Source of the DNA: Spirodela intermedia
Lineage: Eukaryota > Streptophyta > Magnoliopsida > Alismatales > Araceae
Assembly: GCA_902729315.2 (NCBI GenBank)
Contig: LR746273.1
Location: forward strand, 873,001 to 937,000
Direction of reading: 5' to 3'
Length of the DNA stretch: 64,000 nucleotides
Shown here piece by piece: positions 1 through 12,600 of this stretch (positions within the stretch are counted from its first letter, which is position 1; the number at the start of each line of letters is the position of its first letter). The notes beneath the pieces were generated by a model that did not search any database, was not told the origin of the DNA, and worked only from the letters and a program-made list of their open reading frames with translations. The translations under genes were made by a program, and so were the position numbers.

Positions 1-2727
1 GTTAGGAAGCCAAATAATCCGTCAACGTAGCATAATAAACTCAAATTATAAATTTCATGGAAATACAACCAAACTAAGCACAACCATCTAATGATTTTTT
101 CAATAAAATACTTGTGCATAAAATGATCTATTTTCGGCTTAGAAATCCTAGGATCTCTATCCATTGTGTATTAAATTCCGCGAACATATCATATAAATAG
201 TCTTTACGGAGAAGCATGCTTAACACAGAGAACGTTAAAGTGGGAAAATGCCTGCATTAAAGCTTTATTTTTTTCTATTGCAGGGTGCCAGCTGACCCAG
301 CGACAGGGAATTGAACAAACTAGAAAGTTATCTATAGCATTACGTCATCCAGACCAAGGTTTGATTTCTGAAATTAATTTGGTGGCCAAGAGATTCTCGC
401 ACAGACTACCCAGAAGACCATAAGGGAGAAAAAGAACACAACATATGCAACCTACCCTCCAAGCTCTTACTTTAAAAAGACATTCTCGAAGGAAAGTGAT
501 ACCCACCATATTTGTGTTATGCAGCAAAATACTCATCCTAGAGAATAAAAAGGAAAAAGGGAGAATTGATGCAGAACACGAACTGTTGTAAATGTACTGA
601 GATCAGCATCAGGTTCTGTTGATGGGTGCAACAATTGCTTTAGGCGTTCATATGTGTAGAACTGCAAGTAAGAAAAAAAAAAAAACAAAGTATCTGATGA
701 GTATACCTCCCCGGTAACGGTTGGCAAGTGAAAAAAATAGAAAAGATAATTTGAATTGCGAGCCAAAACTAAGGACCTTAATAACAGAGTGGGGGACGTT
801 CCGGAAAAGAACAGCACCCCAACCAGTATAGAGTGAAGGCAGACCGCCCTTTTGAACGACTCCAATCAAGGCAGCCCTACAAAGGAATTTTTGTAGTCTG
901 GTGCTTAGATTTTGTAACAGTAAGGGAAAATACAAGTCCATTGAAGGACAATTATCATCAAATGCTACGTTCTCTATAATCACCAGGGCAAAAGACCAAA
1001 AAAGCTGGGCCAAGCCAATGATAATCAATATACGACAACAGATAGCAGAAAAATAAGTTTTATGTAATATTTATAGAATTCATATCCCCTAAAAAAGATT
1101 ATCATGATTCTGATAGCTGAATGGATTTGCATCTGCTGTTTTAACTGGGTGTAAATATAAAAGATGTCACACACAACCACCAGCTCCACAGTGTGCAAAG
1201 GAATGGTACTCCTGCAAAGAGGACGTCACTTCCGCATTACATAGCTTTCCAAACAGATGAGCAGACTAGAAGAGTATATAAAAGACTCACTTTAGGTAAG
1301 GGAGGCAGAAAAGCACCCTTCACTGATTCATATGTGAAAGTATAAACAGCAGAGATTGGAGCTGAAGATGCCATACTGCTTGGAATTCCACGGTAAAGAC
1401 CCATCACGCCTGCAAGGCAATGCTGAACTCAGTTCTGTGGGACCAATAATTCAGTTATGTGTTGAGTTAAAAATAAAAAAGCACACCATAGTTATAAGAA
1501 CACATAAAGACTCCAAATAGTCAACACTATGGAAACGGTTACAATTGACTGCCTAGTATTACCTCTTTCAGACGTAATTCTCTTGATAGTCTGGAGCAAG
1601 GGCTCCTGATTCTTGCCATGCACTTGAATAATAGACTTGACTGTGTCAACAGGATGCAAGCAAATGCTAACAAATATGCCAGCCAATCCTCCTGCAAGAG
1701 CGTGTCTTCCCTTGGCAAAACTCCCTGCTATTTTGTCCCACATTGATCCCTGCACGATCGGTGGGTACTTCCCGTCACAACCATGACTATTGCAAACGTT
1801 TCTGTCCTTATCTTGCGCATCTTCTTCCAATAAGTAGGATTCTTCAGATGATTTGAGGACCATTTGGCACGGGCCAGGTGATAGCTGGTGCTCCTTGAGC
1901 GTGCAGCAAATGGAAGTCGGAAAACCAGTTCTGTAGTCTGAGGAGAGGCTGAAATCCATACAACTTGAGACATTTATATGTTCCAATGAACTTGAGACTT
2001 GTGGGGCTAGAAAAGCACCATAAGGAGAGGCATTAGACCTCTGTACTGTGCTTTCTTTGTCACCTTTCATAAAATCTCTACAGTGATCGAAATTACCATC
2101 ACTTCCTCTTGGATCAATCTTCTCAGAGACAGTGGCCAAAGGATGGTGAACTCCCCCGCTTGCAGCAGCAGCCATCAGCTTGGAGGCTGCACGTTTGTGG
2201 AGTTCACTGTAATAATCTCTGTGTCCCTCTGGAAATTCACTCGAGAAGCCTGTGGAAGGCTGGAAGAACATCATTCCTTTAAGTGCCTTCAGATGCTCGT
2301 AGCCTGACTCAGAAGCAGATGAGAAGCAACCCACGGATTTTCTGTCATGGAGATAGAAATCAGAGTCCACGAGAGATGAGGAATCCCCGGCTGCTACTTC
2401 ACCGCCGCGGTAAACCACGCTGCTCTCTCTCTGAAAGGCTCCGGGGCCTCTTGCTCTTGCCCTAGAATGAGAAGGATTTAAAGGACGACTAACAGCTTTC
2501 CAGAACCCCACAGCGGCTGATACGAACTCAGGCGTAGTCACGATCTTGCCGGAAGAAGACTCGGTGCCATTTCTTTCGTTGCATCTACCATTCGACTGTT
2601 CATCCACCTGCATAGCTCTTGCAGACGCGATCTCCACAGAACTGGAGTACGAAAACTCCAGCGGCATCCATCCATACTGGATGGAGTACTCATCTCCTTC
2701 GGGGGGGCTTCTTGGCCATCTTCCCAT
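1..2727 (-). CDS. Mitochondrial carrier (SLC25) family protein with long N-terminal extension, partial, one exon damaged
   Basis: A transporter of the mitochondrial carrier family; substrate unknown. Seen exons (minus strand): 2727-1563 with the ATG at 2727, 1409-1291, a damaged exon starting at 1211, 876-777, and 661 to about 580. The first 360 or so residues are a low-complexity Ser-rich extension without carrier repeats. The first carrier repeat begins near the end of exon 1 with the signature HPVDTVK (the family PxDxxK motif) and continues into exon 2 (YRGIPSSM, YTFTYESVKG). Exon 4 gives QKGGLPSLYTGW and RNVPHSVIK, and exon 5 FYTYERLKQLL. The third repeat is not seen in 1-575 and must lie beyond the left edge. 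Of the carriers I know, the closest in layout is the Arabidopsis At4g11440 type (recalled, not searched). The middle exon contains an in-frame TGA and has lost about 15 bases, so this copy may be a pseudogene unless the assembly is wrong there. Confidence 0.82.
1094..1211 (-). other. Damaged exon of the SLC25 gene (second carrier repeat)
   Basis: After a good acceptor (TTTGCAG) the reading frame gives EYHSFAH and then GAGGC, as expected for the start of carrier repeat 2, but meets TGA at about codon 15. Out of frame, the bases still spell most of the expected signature (TSFIFTPS, then KQQMQ). About 8 bases are missing before it and about 7 inside it, which removes the acidic and basic residues of the PxExxR motif. 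The end of the exon (about 1094) is uncertain because the expected tail with its donor is also altered. Confidence 0.6.
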
Positions 2728-3659
2728 CCAGGCGTGGAGAGAGCAGTAGGGAAGGCTTGAGAAATGAGATTGGGAAATTAATATCTGAGCACAAAACGAG
2801 AAACGCAGAGAACGAACTCATCGGAGCATTCTCCAAACCCGGAATAATAGGAGAGCATCGCCAGAGAACAGGGTGAGCACGCGGAAGCTCCAGGCAAACT
2901 TCCACGGAGTGCGACGCAAACTGTAGCGAGAAAATCAGAAGGAATTATCTCGCAATGCGAGCGAGGTTACTCAGACTGACAGAGTGAGAAATCGCCCACC
3001 GAATCCCGAATCAGAGGCTCGCACTTCTGTCGCCGCGGTCGGAGAAACAAGGAAAGGGATAGAGATCGAAGAAGAAGAAGGAGAAATCCGCAGCGGAGGA
3101 GCATTACCAGTGTCTTCCTCGGTAGATCCAACTGAAACAGGAGTCAAAGAGGAAGCTGCCTGGCCAAGGATCTTCAGGACCCTCAAGTCTCCCTCCCACA
3201 ACAGCTAGGGGGATCAAGTGAGGGACCTGTGGATTCTCCAGAGGACACACCACCACCACCACCACCACCACCACCACCTCGCACCCCCTCCGGCTCTCCA
3301 CCTCCTTGCTCACACACACGCCTAACCCGCAACGAGCCTTTTTTCAGAGGAAGAATTCGAGCAGGTCGTCGATAAACGAACTGGGGCCCACCAGCCCGAT
3401 AAAATTTTCCCAAAAACGTCGATGTACATACCAGTCGGCCCGCCGCCGCCGAAATCACAGGCCCATCTGCAGCGGGTTCACACCGAGCTGTGTTGACGTC
3501 CAAAAAAATCTTCCAAAACGAAGTCACGTTGACTCAAGGTTGGGGGGGGGGGGGGTTTCTAGATGTATATTTTTTTTCATTTATATATTTATTTCCTTTT
3601 TTTCCCTGGAATAATAGCCCATAGGTGATTTGGGAATCGGTCGCCTCTTCTGGAGACGG
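2728..3659. other. Spacer: SLC25 5' leader and promoter, and the ACH2 3' end
   Basis: The two genes lie in the same direction, with the end of ACH2 932 bases upstream of the carrier start codon. The region holds a purine-rich leader (about 3060-3095), a (CCA)n run at 3249-3278 and a G homopolymer at about 3542-3555. I see no further gene and no convincing TATA box. Confidence 0.6.
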
Positions 3660-6600
3660 CTACAGCTTCGAAGGGGGGGCTCGATTCGGCGGCGCAACCT
3701 TCCGGACAAGGCCCTCTTGGGCCAGGGACACGATAAGCTGCGTCAACAGGAGCACAGAGAAGAGTCAGCGCCAAGAAAATCCTGAAGAAAGCAAGCTCTC
3801 AGGGAATGCGGATCTTCAGACCTCGCCCTTCCTGTTGAACATGCGGCCGGTAGCGAACCCGCGGCCGCGGGAGGCAGAGGGGCTCTCCATCTGTGGGAGA
3901 AGTGAGAATCAAAAGACGAAGAAGAAGAAGAAGAAGAAGAAGAAGAAGAAGAAAACAAAAGTGATACCACGAAAAGCAGCCAGTCGTCGGCTCTGCAGTC
4001 CCGGTGGAACCACATGCTGAAGAAGACAGAAAAAGAAGAATCATGGTCAGATCTGTCTCAAAAGGCAGATAGCTTCTATCTCTCTCTCTCTCTCTCTCTC
4101 TCTCCCTTGTTCTCCAGGAAACCAATCACACTTGCAGAAACGTGCAGGGAACAAAGTAACTGCTGCTTCATGAAATGGACTGACACGTTTTTGGTGAAGA
4201 ACAGAAAAATGCAATTGAAGCCTGCCACACTCTCATTTTCTCTGATAGTCAGCTGTTGGCAAGGGAATTCAAGCTCAAGGGACAAAGATAATAGCATTAG
4301 TCAAGTAAATTTTACGCCTGCTGTGCTTTTGGGTCATCCAAAGATCCAAACCGATTCCTAGTAAAGGGGAGAAGACCCACCCACACATCTCTTTAGTCAA
4401 ACGTTTTGATATGTTTCTTTCAACGCAAGACTATTCTAGCTTCCCACGTAGACAACATAAAGGAAGTGTATGCTCCGAGATCATAGCCATCTGTATTCAA
4501 CGACATGTTTCATTTTATTTTATTTTTCAAATGTATGACTTTTCCATTACATTTGAAAAATCCGCATACCTGCCCAGGATATGTAGATGTCTCTATAGAC
4601 ATCAATCGAACCTAAACTTGTTTTTTTTAATCATATTTAATAAAATCATAATTGTAATGCAGGAATACAGATTTCAGAGATTAAAAATATGTTAAAAATG
4701 AAGCAATTACTATGATGTTGGGTCCTTCAAATTTAATGATCATGCGGTGAAAAAAAAAAAAACAAAGCAATGATATGTGAAGAAATTCAGTCAGTCGTGA
4801 ATTTAAGTGTCGATTTTGGAGTCAGGAACATCAATGTGGTATAGAGAACCAAAAGATATGTGACAGCGCATTGTGTTCGAAACAAAGTCAAAACTGCATA
4901 GAGTCGACAAAGGTAGGTGCTGATGACTTTATAAGATATGAATAAAATCTTGAAAGCCCACCTACACGTGTTGGCAGATTCAAATTTATAAAAAAAAAAA
5001 ACGGAAAGTAGAGGTTCAATCTTGTTGGTAACTCGGTACGGGTTTCCTCAAGCCATGACCATGCCTACCTTTCAGCCTAATAAATAACCCACTGGTGAGA
5101 AGAACTTGAGAATACAAAGCCTCTAACATACTCCAATCATTTTTCAAGCTTTGCTAGAAGGTTTTGTTTCTCATTCTCTCTTTTCTGTTCATCAGTGAAG
5201 CTTTTTTAACTAAAGGCTTCGTTAACACCATATGTCACCTGCAGATAACCAAGTGGAGATCAAAAGGTGGCCCTGACTGTTGATTGAACCACTATAAATC
5301 CCATGAGTCTTGTGTGATTGTGTCTTGTCTCGATTGGTTTGAGCATTATTCACACCCTCTGGTAGCGTAACTCTTGCCAAGCGACCAACAATATCAATGT
5401 AGGAAAGTTGAATAAATTCAGAAAGAAATAATATAAAAATACAATTAGAAAAACCACTATTCTATGAAAGTTGTATGAATAAATAATCAAATCGACAGCA
5501 TAATAAAATGAAAGTGTTCACGACAGATGTATTTAACAGTTCAAGAACGTACGAATGATCCAGACTGAGGCACATGATCTTCAAACCCTTCTTACGATGG
5601 GGATTCAAGCTGATAGACATGAATAAGAAATCTGAAGCGTACGCAATCGCACATCTGCAGAATAGATTTAAGAAAGATTATGATTAAACTGTACATGGAA
5701 AAAGAGAACTGCAAGAAAAAATCAGAAGAATGGTTATTTATTAGTTTCCCACCAACAGATGTCTAACAGCCAGTCGCAACCATGACATTCAGATGGTATT
5801 AATACTGCAGTGGAGTTCAGCAGCTATTCTACTTATTCATTTTCCATGGAAATATCGCAATACCAATCACTACTGGGATCGACTGCTTCTGTGGTTGAGG
5901 CATGTTCCCTCAACTCCCCCAAACCCCAGGCCGAGCCTACAGCAACACGCCTCCCCTGTCCATTTTTGTGTTCATTTTAATTGTGGTATTCTAATCCAAG
6001 AAATGTCACGATACTTCTCTTCAAGATAATAAGGCACATTCAGCCTAATGGTTAACTGAGGACAACTATCTTCTTAACTTAGTTCAGAGTCATACTAATA
6101 TGTTTAATCAAACAACTGATTGGGATACGCTTGATCATGTATGATATTTTGCTCATATTGAGAATCTTAACACGCCACCTTAGATTCTAAATGTGACTCT
6201 TTCTTCAGCATAGAATTTTCAAATATGTTAAGAATATAAACACGTCCACATCAGAAACTGCCTCTATGACAAACAGAACCATAAGGAATTACCAAGAAGA
6301 AAAAAACATTTTTCAATAGAGTAAAAAGGGATAGAATTAATCAGCACTGCACTAAATCTGTTCACAGTATGCACCACAGTATATGGCTGCAGTACATCGC
6401 AACAGATAGAGCGATGAAATGTAGCATCACGCTTCATTGAGTGTGCACAGCCTGTGCAACGAAGAATCTACATAAATAAAAGAATAACTATAACCCTCCT
6501 CAAGAGGGTACAAATAACCAAATAACAAACGGACACTAACTTTGTACATACTAACCGGTGCAAAGCAGCATCATCAGAAAGTTTCCCTCTTATTCTGAAC

Positions 6601-9600
6601 CAGTACATCAGACTGAAAGACGATGCAACTTCATCTGAGTAGAGCATTCATTATCTCTTGCAATTACTACGTAAAAACTAAGTGATGAACATAAGGAGAA
6701 CAAGTCTGAAATCATGCACCAAACCTTGGTTCAGATCTATATTTTCTTGCCATTTCGATTGGTATACAGAACCTGATCTCAACGGGCCATGGTAAAAAAT
6801 CGCTCCTAGCCTCATTGTTCCGGTACGTTCTGTTCACATCTATTTGTTAGACTTCCTTTGGATCACAAGAATTATCAAACACGATCAGACGTTACTCAAA
6901 ATGCTGCAATAGAAAGGAATGAGTTTATTTGCAATTCTTTGAAATGGTTATTTACTAAATTATTTCTTATTAGGTGTCACAATGACCAAGTAGATTAATG
7001 CACGTCAAAAGGCAGAAAACCACATTAAAGGAAGGTTCAAGGAAATATGAGGGATAAAAGTGGAAAGCAGGGGAAAAGAGAAAAAGAAGAGCAAAGCGAA
7101 GCCAATTAACAGTATATGAAGAGCCCTTCATCAGGTATCCCCTCAGAGAATTCATAATAGTATGCTTCACTCAGGAACTTCACCAAAAAGTCATCCCCCC
7201 CGTGGAGCTAACAGTGGTTCTATTTTCTTTAGCCCTGTCATTTATGGTGATGTGCCATTCCCATAGTTGTTCCCTTTCACGAAGTTCTATTCATTTCAAT
7301 TTGCATAGGTGACTCTTACCACTAGGATACCAGAAGATCAACACGATTACATCGACGACTACCAGTTTCTTTTTCTTCTTATCATCCATTTAGACAACAT
7401 ATCAAAAAATATTTCCACAGGTTTAACCAGAACCAGCACCAGAATTCGGAAGGCTACCATTAAAAACTCTAGCATCACAACCTGATGCCAATTTTCATTA
7501 GGCAAGACACTAATTTCATTGGCCAGAAATTCCTTGATACATTCTTAATACCTAGTCTACTTCTATAGCAGTTTCCCCGAAAACATCACTTTTTTATAAC
7601 AAGAAAAATGAAGGCAAAGCATTTATTTTGTGGAAAAATGCAGCATGTTACATATGGGTGAAGTAAACAACCTGAGTTCATCTCTTAGGAAACACTTCTA
7701 CTAGTCATATTCCTTTGTACATAACACCTAAAAAAGAACACGTGGACTGAATCACAGGTGGACTCCATACATCTCAGTATTAAATCCCGGCAAATTATGG
7801 TCAAATCTTTCACGGCAATTTCTTCGCTAAAACATGACAGCTTCTCTAATATGATATTAAACATTCCTAGTACCTGACAGTGTTCTCAAAGTTTCAGTTT
7901 TCATAGTATTAGGAGAAGATGAAGATTCCATGTGGATCATAAAAACATTAATACAGGGGGGGTATTTAAGCTTGTCTTAGCTATACATCAGAAAATATAG
8001 ACGCACAAATTTAAGCAATGAAGTTGATAAGAACATCACATGGGGACACGAGGATCAGTGAGCTTTATATCCCGTAGGTCTTCCATCGAAAGAAGCTACA
8101 AGAACAAGACAATTAGTTCAATACTTCTCAGAGAGTTATGGGCAAATATAAAATAACTCTACCACGTCTGGAGCAGGCACTAAAGGCATCACAGCATGTT
8201 GATGTTCAAAGCCAGGCTCTTCTTTCTGCAAAAATATTACGTTCCAAAGCTATCATTCGATGATTAAGTGTTCTCAGATTATGCTAGTTTATAAAGCTAC
8301 CTACAATAATGGAAACCTGGATCCAAACCAATTTATATCTCACTGCCAGCTTCTATAACAACTTGAACCTAGTGTAGCTTATTTCACGCCATTATCCTTC
8401 TCAAATGATCGTATCTCTAAAACAAATCCTTTTCAGCGATATGGTCCCTATGGTTTTTCATTCGAGATTTAACAAGAGATTATTACTACTGAACCAGAGA
8501 AAGACATTACAGAGCACTGAATTAGATTATAAATTATTTTTTTTGATATGTGAACCCACCATTGCTATATTATTTTCCGTAGAGCACCAATGTTAACCAG
8601 GATCATGGAGTTTTTGATATATGTATAAAATATTTTCAGGGATATTACTCGTGACGAAAAAGACATTAACACTGAAAATTTGAAACATGTAGAGCATGCA
8701 GCGCAAGCTAAAAATCATGAACATGCTTATATGAGACATGCCCTCATTTCAAGCATCGATAAAACCAAAGAAAAAATTGACAGTTCCACACTAGTTGTCC
8801 ATTCAAACGAACACATCATGTAACAAAACATAAAATGCGATTGAGAAGTCAAATTAGCAAAAATCACTTTGTCGTAAGGATATGTTCATATTTTTAAGTT
8901 CATTGAGTATGCGCCAAACTAATGTTGATCATAGACAGATTATACTGTAACTCGTTCTCCCCAAAGATGCGATTGAAAAGTCCCTCGACTGTGGATTGAC
9001 ATGCTAATATGGATTTATATGGAATCCATTTCTTTTGTAAAGCCAAATACTAAAACTTGCGACCTCCCGAAATTCCCAACCAGACCAAAAAAGCCAAAAT
9101 GTTGGATAAATTAGCCAACGGTCATTGGTGATCAAGAAGGCTTGAGACTTTGTTTTCTCTACTCATTGACCCCACACAAAAGCATATGTTGCATTGTCAT
9201 CTCAGTGTTGAGTGATTTGCATAATTAAGGTGTATCAGCCTGGTGTCCACTGACTTCTTGTTCAAGTCCCAATCAAAACTTGGGGCGCCAAAAACTAGTT
9301 CAACTGTTCAAATCCCTCAAAGTATTGTCCGACTGCTGTCACCTACAATTTGACAACCCACAACCTTTGGTAAAATGTGATAAAATATCATAATAGGTAT
9401 TGCAGTTGCAACTACCAAATAAGTCATCTGATAGATTATGCATCCAGATCAAAGTGCATCACTAGAAACCTGCATGTTCTTTCTTAAGGATTAAAAAGAA
9501 AGAATGTTTATCGAATATGTGGGAAGAACGTGTAATTAGGATCTAGCCTCTGTTGGTCAGTTTCCTAATTTCTTAGTTTCCTTCACCTAGATGGTTTTCG

Positions 9601-12600
9601 TTTTTTGTGGCCAGGGTGACTTTACACGACTAACAATCGTTCTATGATTTGAGAAGTAGAAAAGATTTTTTTCCAAACGTTTATTCTTGTTTGGTTTGTG
9701 TTAAAATAAGGCCGTCCTGTTGGAACAAATACCAGAGCCCAAGCAGGCGTATCTTCCATGAAACCAAAAACTTGTTGCAACATTCAAAAGAGAATGGAAG
9801 CTTCAGAATATATAAATGGGAATACCTGAAAAGAAGCAACTAGAGAAAACACCACAACACCTTTCTGGGTAGCATCTACTCTCCTGGTAGCAAAGCTCTT
9901 GCCATCCCGTAAATGATGAACATGATAAACAATTGGCACTGTACAATGCAAACGAGTAATTTAATCAAACAGCTGTTGCAAGCTGTAGCACAGCAGCTAT
10001 GGTAGCGTGTGAACCCACATAATCAAAGGCAGATGGCAGGGGGTTTGAGTTTTAATGTTCCATGGGTAATTGCGGCTGCAGTTCTTCCCATGTTTAGACA
10101 GACGCACTTATCCTAAAAGGAAGAGATCAGGGAACCGGTTCCGAAGTGGAATCCACATATTCTGCCCCCTTATCTGGAGGAAGCTCTAAGAACCTTTATA
10201 GATACATGGGACACAGTGGAGCAGCCTATAGAAAGAAAGAGAGAGCCCCTCACGTACTTCAGTTCTCAGCCAAGGGGGAAGAGAGATAGAACCCGTCATA
10301 AGCTTGGATCGAGGCTAGGTGACATAGAAAGGAGAAAAGAGAAAGCTTAAACTTGTCATGGCTATATCGAACTAATGAGTCCCCAACCCTCATCCACAGA
10401 GGATTTTAATGTGAAAAATTATTTATCACTAACTTTCATAATTATCAGCCCTAAATATAACTGGATGATTAATGTTTCGTCCCAGGGATCAACACTGTGT
10501 ACTAACATCTGTTTAAACTATGTCTTGACTCAGTTTTTGAACCCTTTAAAAAAAACATGAAGAGAAAAATGTTGGAGTCAAACCAACGGTGGATAACTGC
10601 TTGCCAACCCACCAAAAAAGAAAGGAACAGTAGAATCCTCCATAGATATTGGATACATTTGGTTATTGAAGCGTCTCATGCCTACTAGGCATCATAAAAG
10701 CTTATTTTATTATTCATTTGATAACACAGTGAAACATTCTATGAAATAAATATCATGGTAGTTGAGAAAGAACCTCAAGAAGTGTGTTTTAGTAGGGAGA
10801 AAACCCAAAAGCCTAGTGGTATAATAGCGACCTAGTAAACTGGTGTCTATTACCGTTAATGATACTCGAGAAATATATTAGAAGAGTTCAGACGAGCCTA
10901 AACAATTTAAACCCAATCGTTTCCCGCGACTGATACATTTCTTTTTTTTTCATTCCATTTCTCTGAACACTGAAACCTTATGTGCTTGATTTAAATGCTT
11001 CAAGGGCACTCCCAACATGCAGTATGTTGGTATGAAATAATGTTAAAAGTTTTCACTATTAATTTCGATGAGTTATAGGCACACATATAACGGGGAAATA
11101 ATTGGATATGAAATAATAATAGAATATTGTAAATATTCTGATGAGCTAAAGACACTTAGTTTACCTATTACATGAAATTTAACATAGCAGTCAAGCTAAA
11201 GGGTATAACTATCAAAAATTTTAATTGTGAACAACTCAAAGTGTTGATGCATGTACTGAAACAACGACTTATGATCAAAAGTGCTCACTCCTAGGAGAAA
11301 ACACGTGTGCTAAACAAAAAGCTATTTACAAAGAGGTCAACACAAAGACCGTACATTATAAAACCTAATAGAAAATTTGACATTAGAAATTTGAGAGTCG
11401 ACAGAAAATAACCAAGCGTTGGCATTACATGGATAAGATGAGAACAAGTTCCGACTATTGATACTTGCTTGGAGAATATTATAAACTTTTTTAAGCTTAA
11501 AAGACACCTTAAATGTGATAGTTATGAGCTTCTGTATTATCAAATTTTTCAAATCCAAAAAACATTTATAGAACGCTCACAAACATTCAAGTCATTTCAA
11601 CAAAGTTCTAGTGAGCTCTACACACTCATTGTGCCAACCCAAATTATATTTGAGGATTGCGCAAGTTTTTCAATCTTTTACAACATTCTAGAACAAACTA
11701 TTAAGCAAGGCTTGTAAGTGTAAAAATGTTTGATCGGTACCTTAAGATAACCAACTTTTTAACAAGTTTACAGGAGACCTGGTGGAAACACTCATAGGTA
11801 CGATTGGAAACTTAGTTGTTCAAAATTGATTGACCACTAAAAATTTCATGCACTCATTGTTAGTGATTTTAACAAAATGTTACCTTAAAATGGATAAGTG
11901 AGGTCGGTATAAGTTCACTTTGCTCATTCATGTCACAAAATCTTAGATTGAAGGGAGCAATGAGAAACACTTGGAAAATCTTAGGTGTTGAGATAGAGGA
12001 GAGAATATATGGAGAAAAAAACCTAGAAACACTAGCCGAACAGTAGAGAGTTTCCTTTCTTTCTCACACCTTTTCGTCTTCAAGGATAATGCTACAAATG
12101 AACTCAATAGTACAGGTTTCGAGGACCTAAATTGGGTCCAAAATCTAACGGGTTAGTGGCCCAAAGTGGAACGAGTTTCAACCAACCGTAACACAGAAAA
12201 GGAAGCATAACTATTTCTCAACATTTTTCGACATTCAATATACCCCACTAAAATCTTTAGAGTACATGAACCAAATTAGCACCTCATCTTGAGCCACCTA
12301 GCTATGTTTAAAGACCAATATTGTAAGGCAAATACGTCATTAGACTACATATATCAAAAAAAATCTAAATTCAATCAATGACCTCATGTACTGAGACTAT
12401 TAAAACAGTACGACTAATTCTTTTTCTTGTGACGGAATGTTCGGACGAAAATATGACCAAGTTCCCAATGTATAATGAGATGAAGAAAATATCTCAATAA
12501 GTAGAAAAAATAATCAACCAAACCTCCATCTCAGTCTGTAATCTAAGATTTTGGCTACCCTAGGTCTCTTTATATTACTCTTCTTTCCTTAAATGACTAA

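Noticed and set aside
1-575. Search for the third carrier repeat of the SLC25 gene
   Set aside because: No CGGLAG or PFDVVK-like segment is seen on the minus strand here; the exon must lie outside the window.
3625-4361. Lys-run and Ser-run frames on both strands
   Set aside because: They come from the GAA/TTC microsatellite and the last exons of ACH2 read in other frames.
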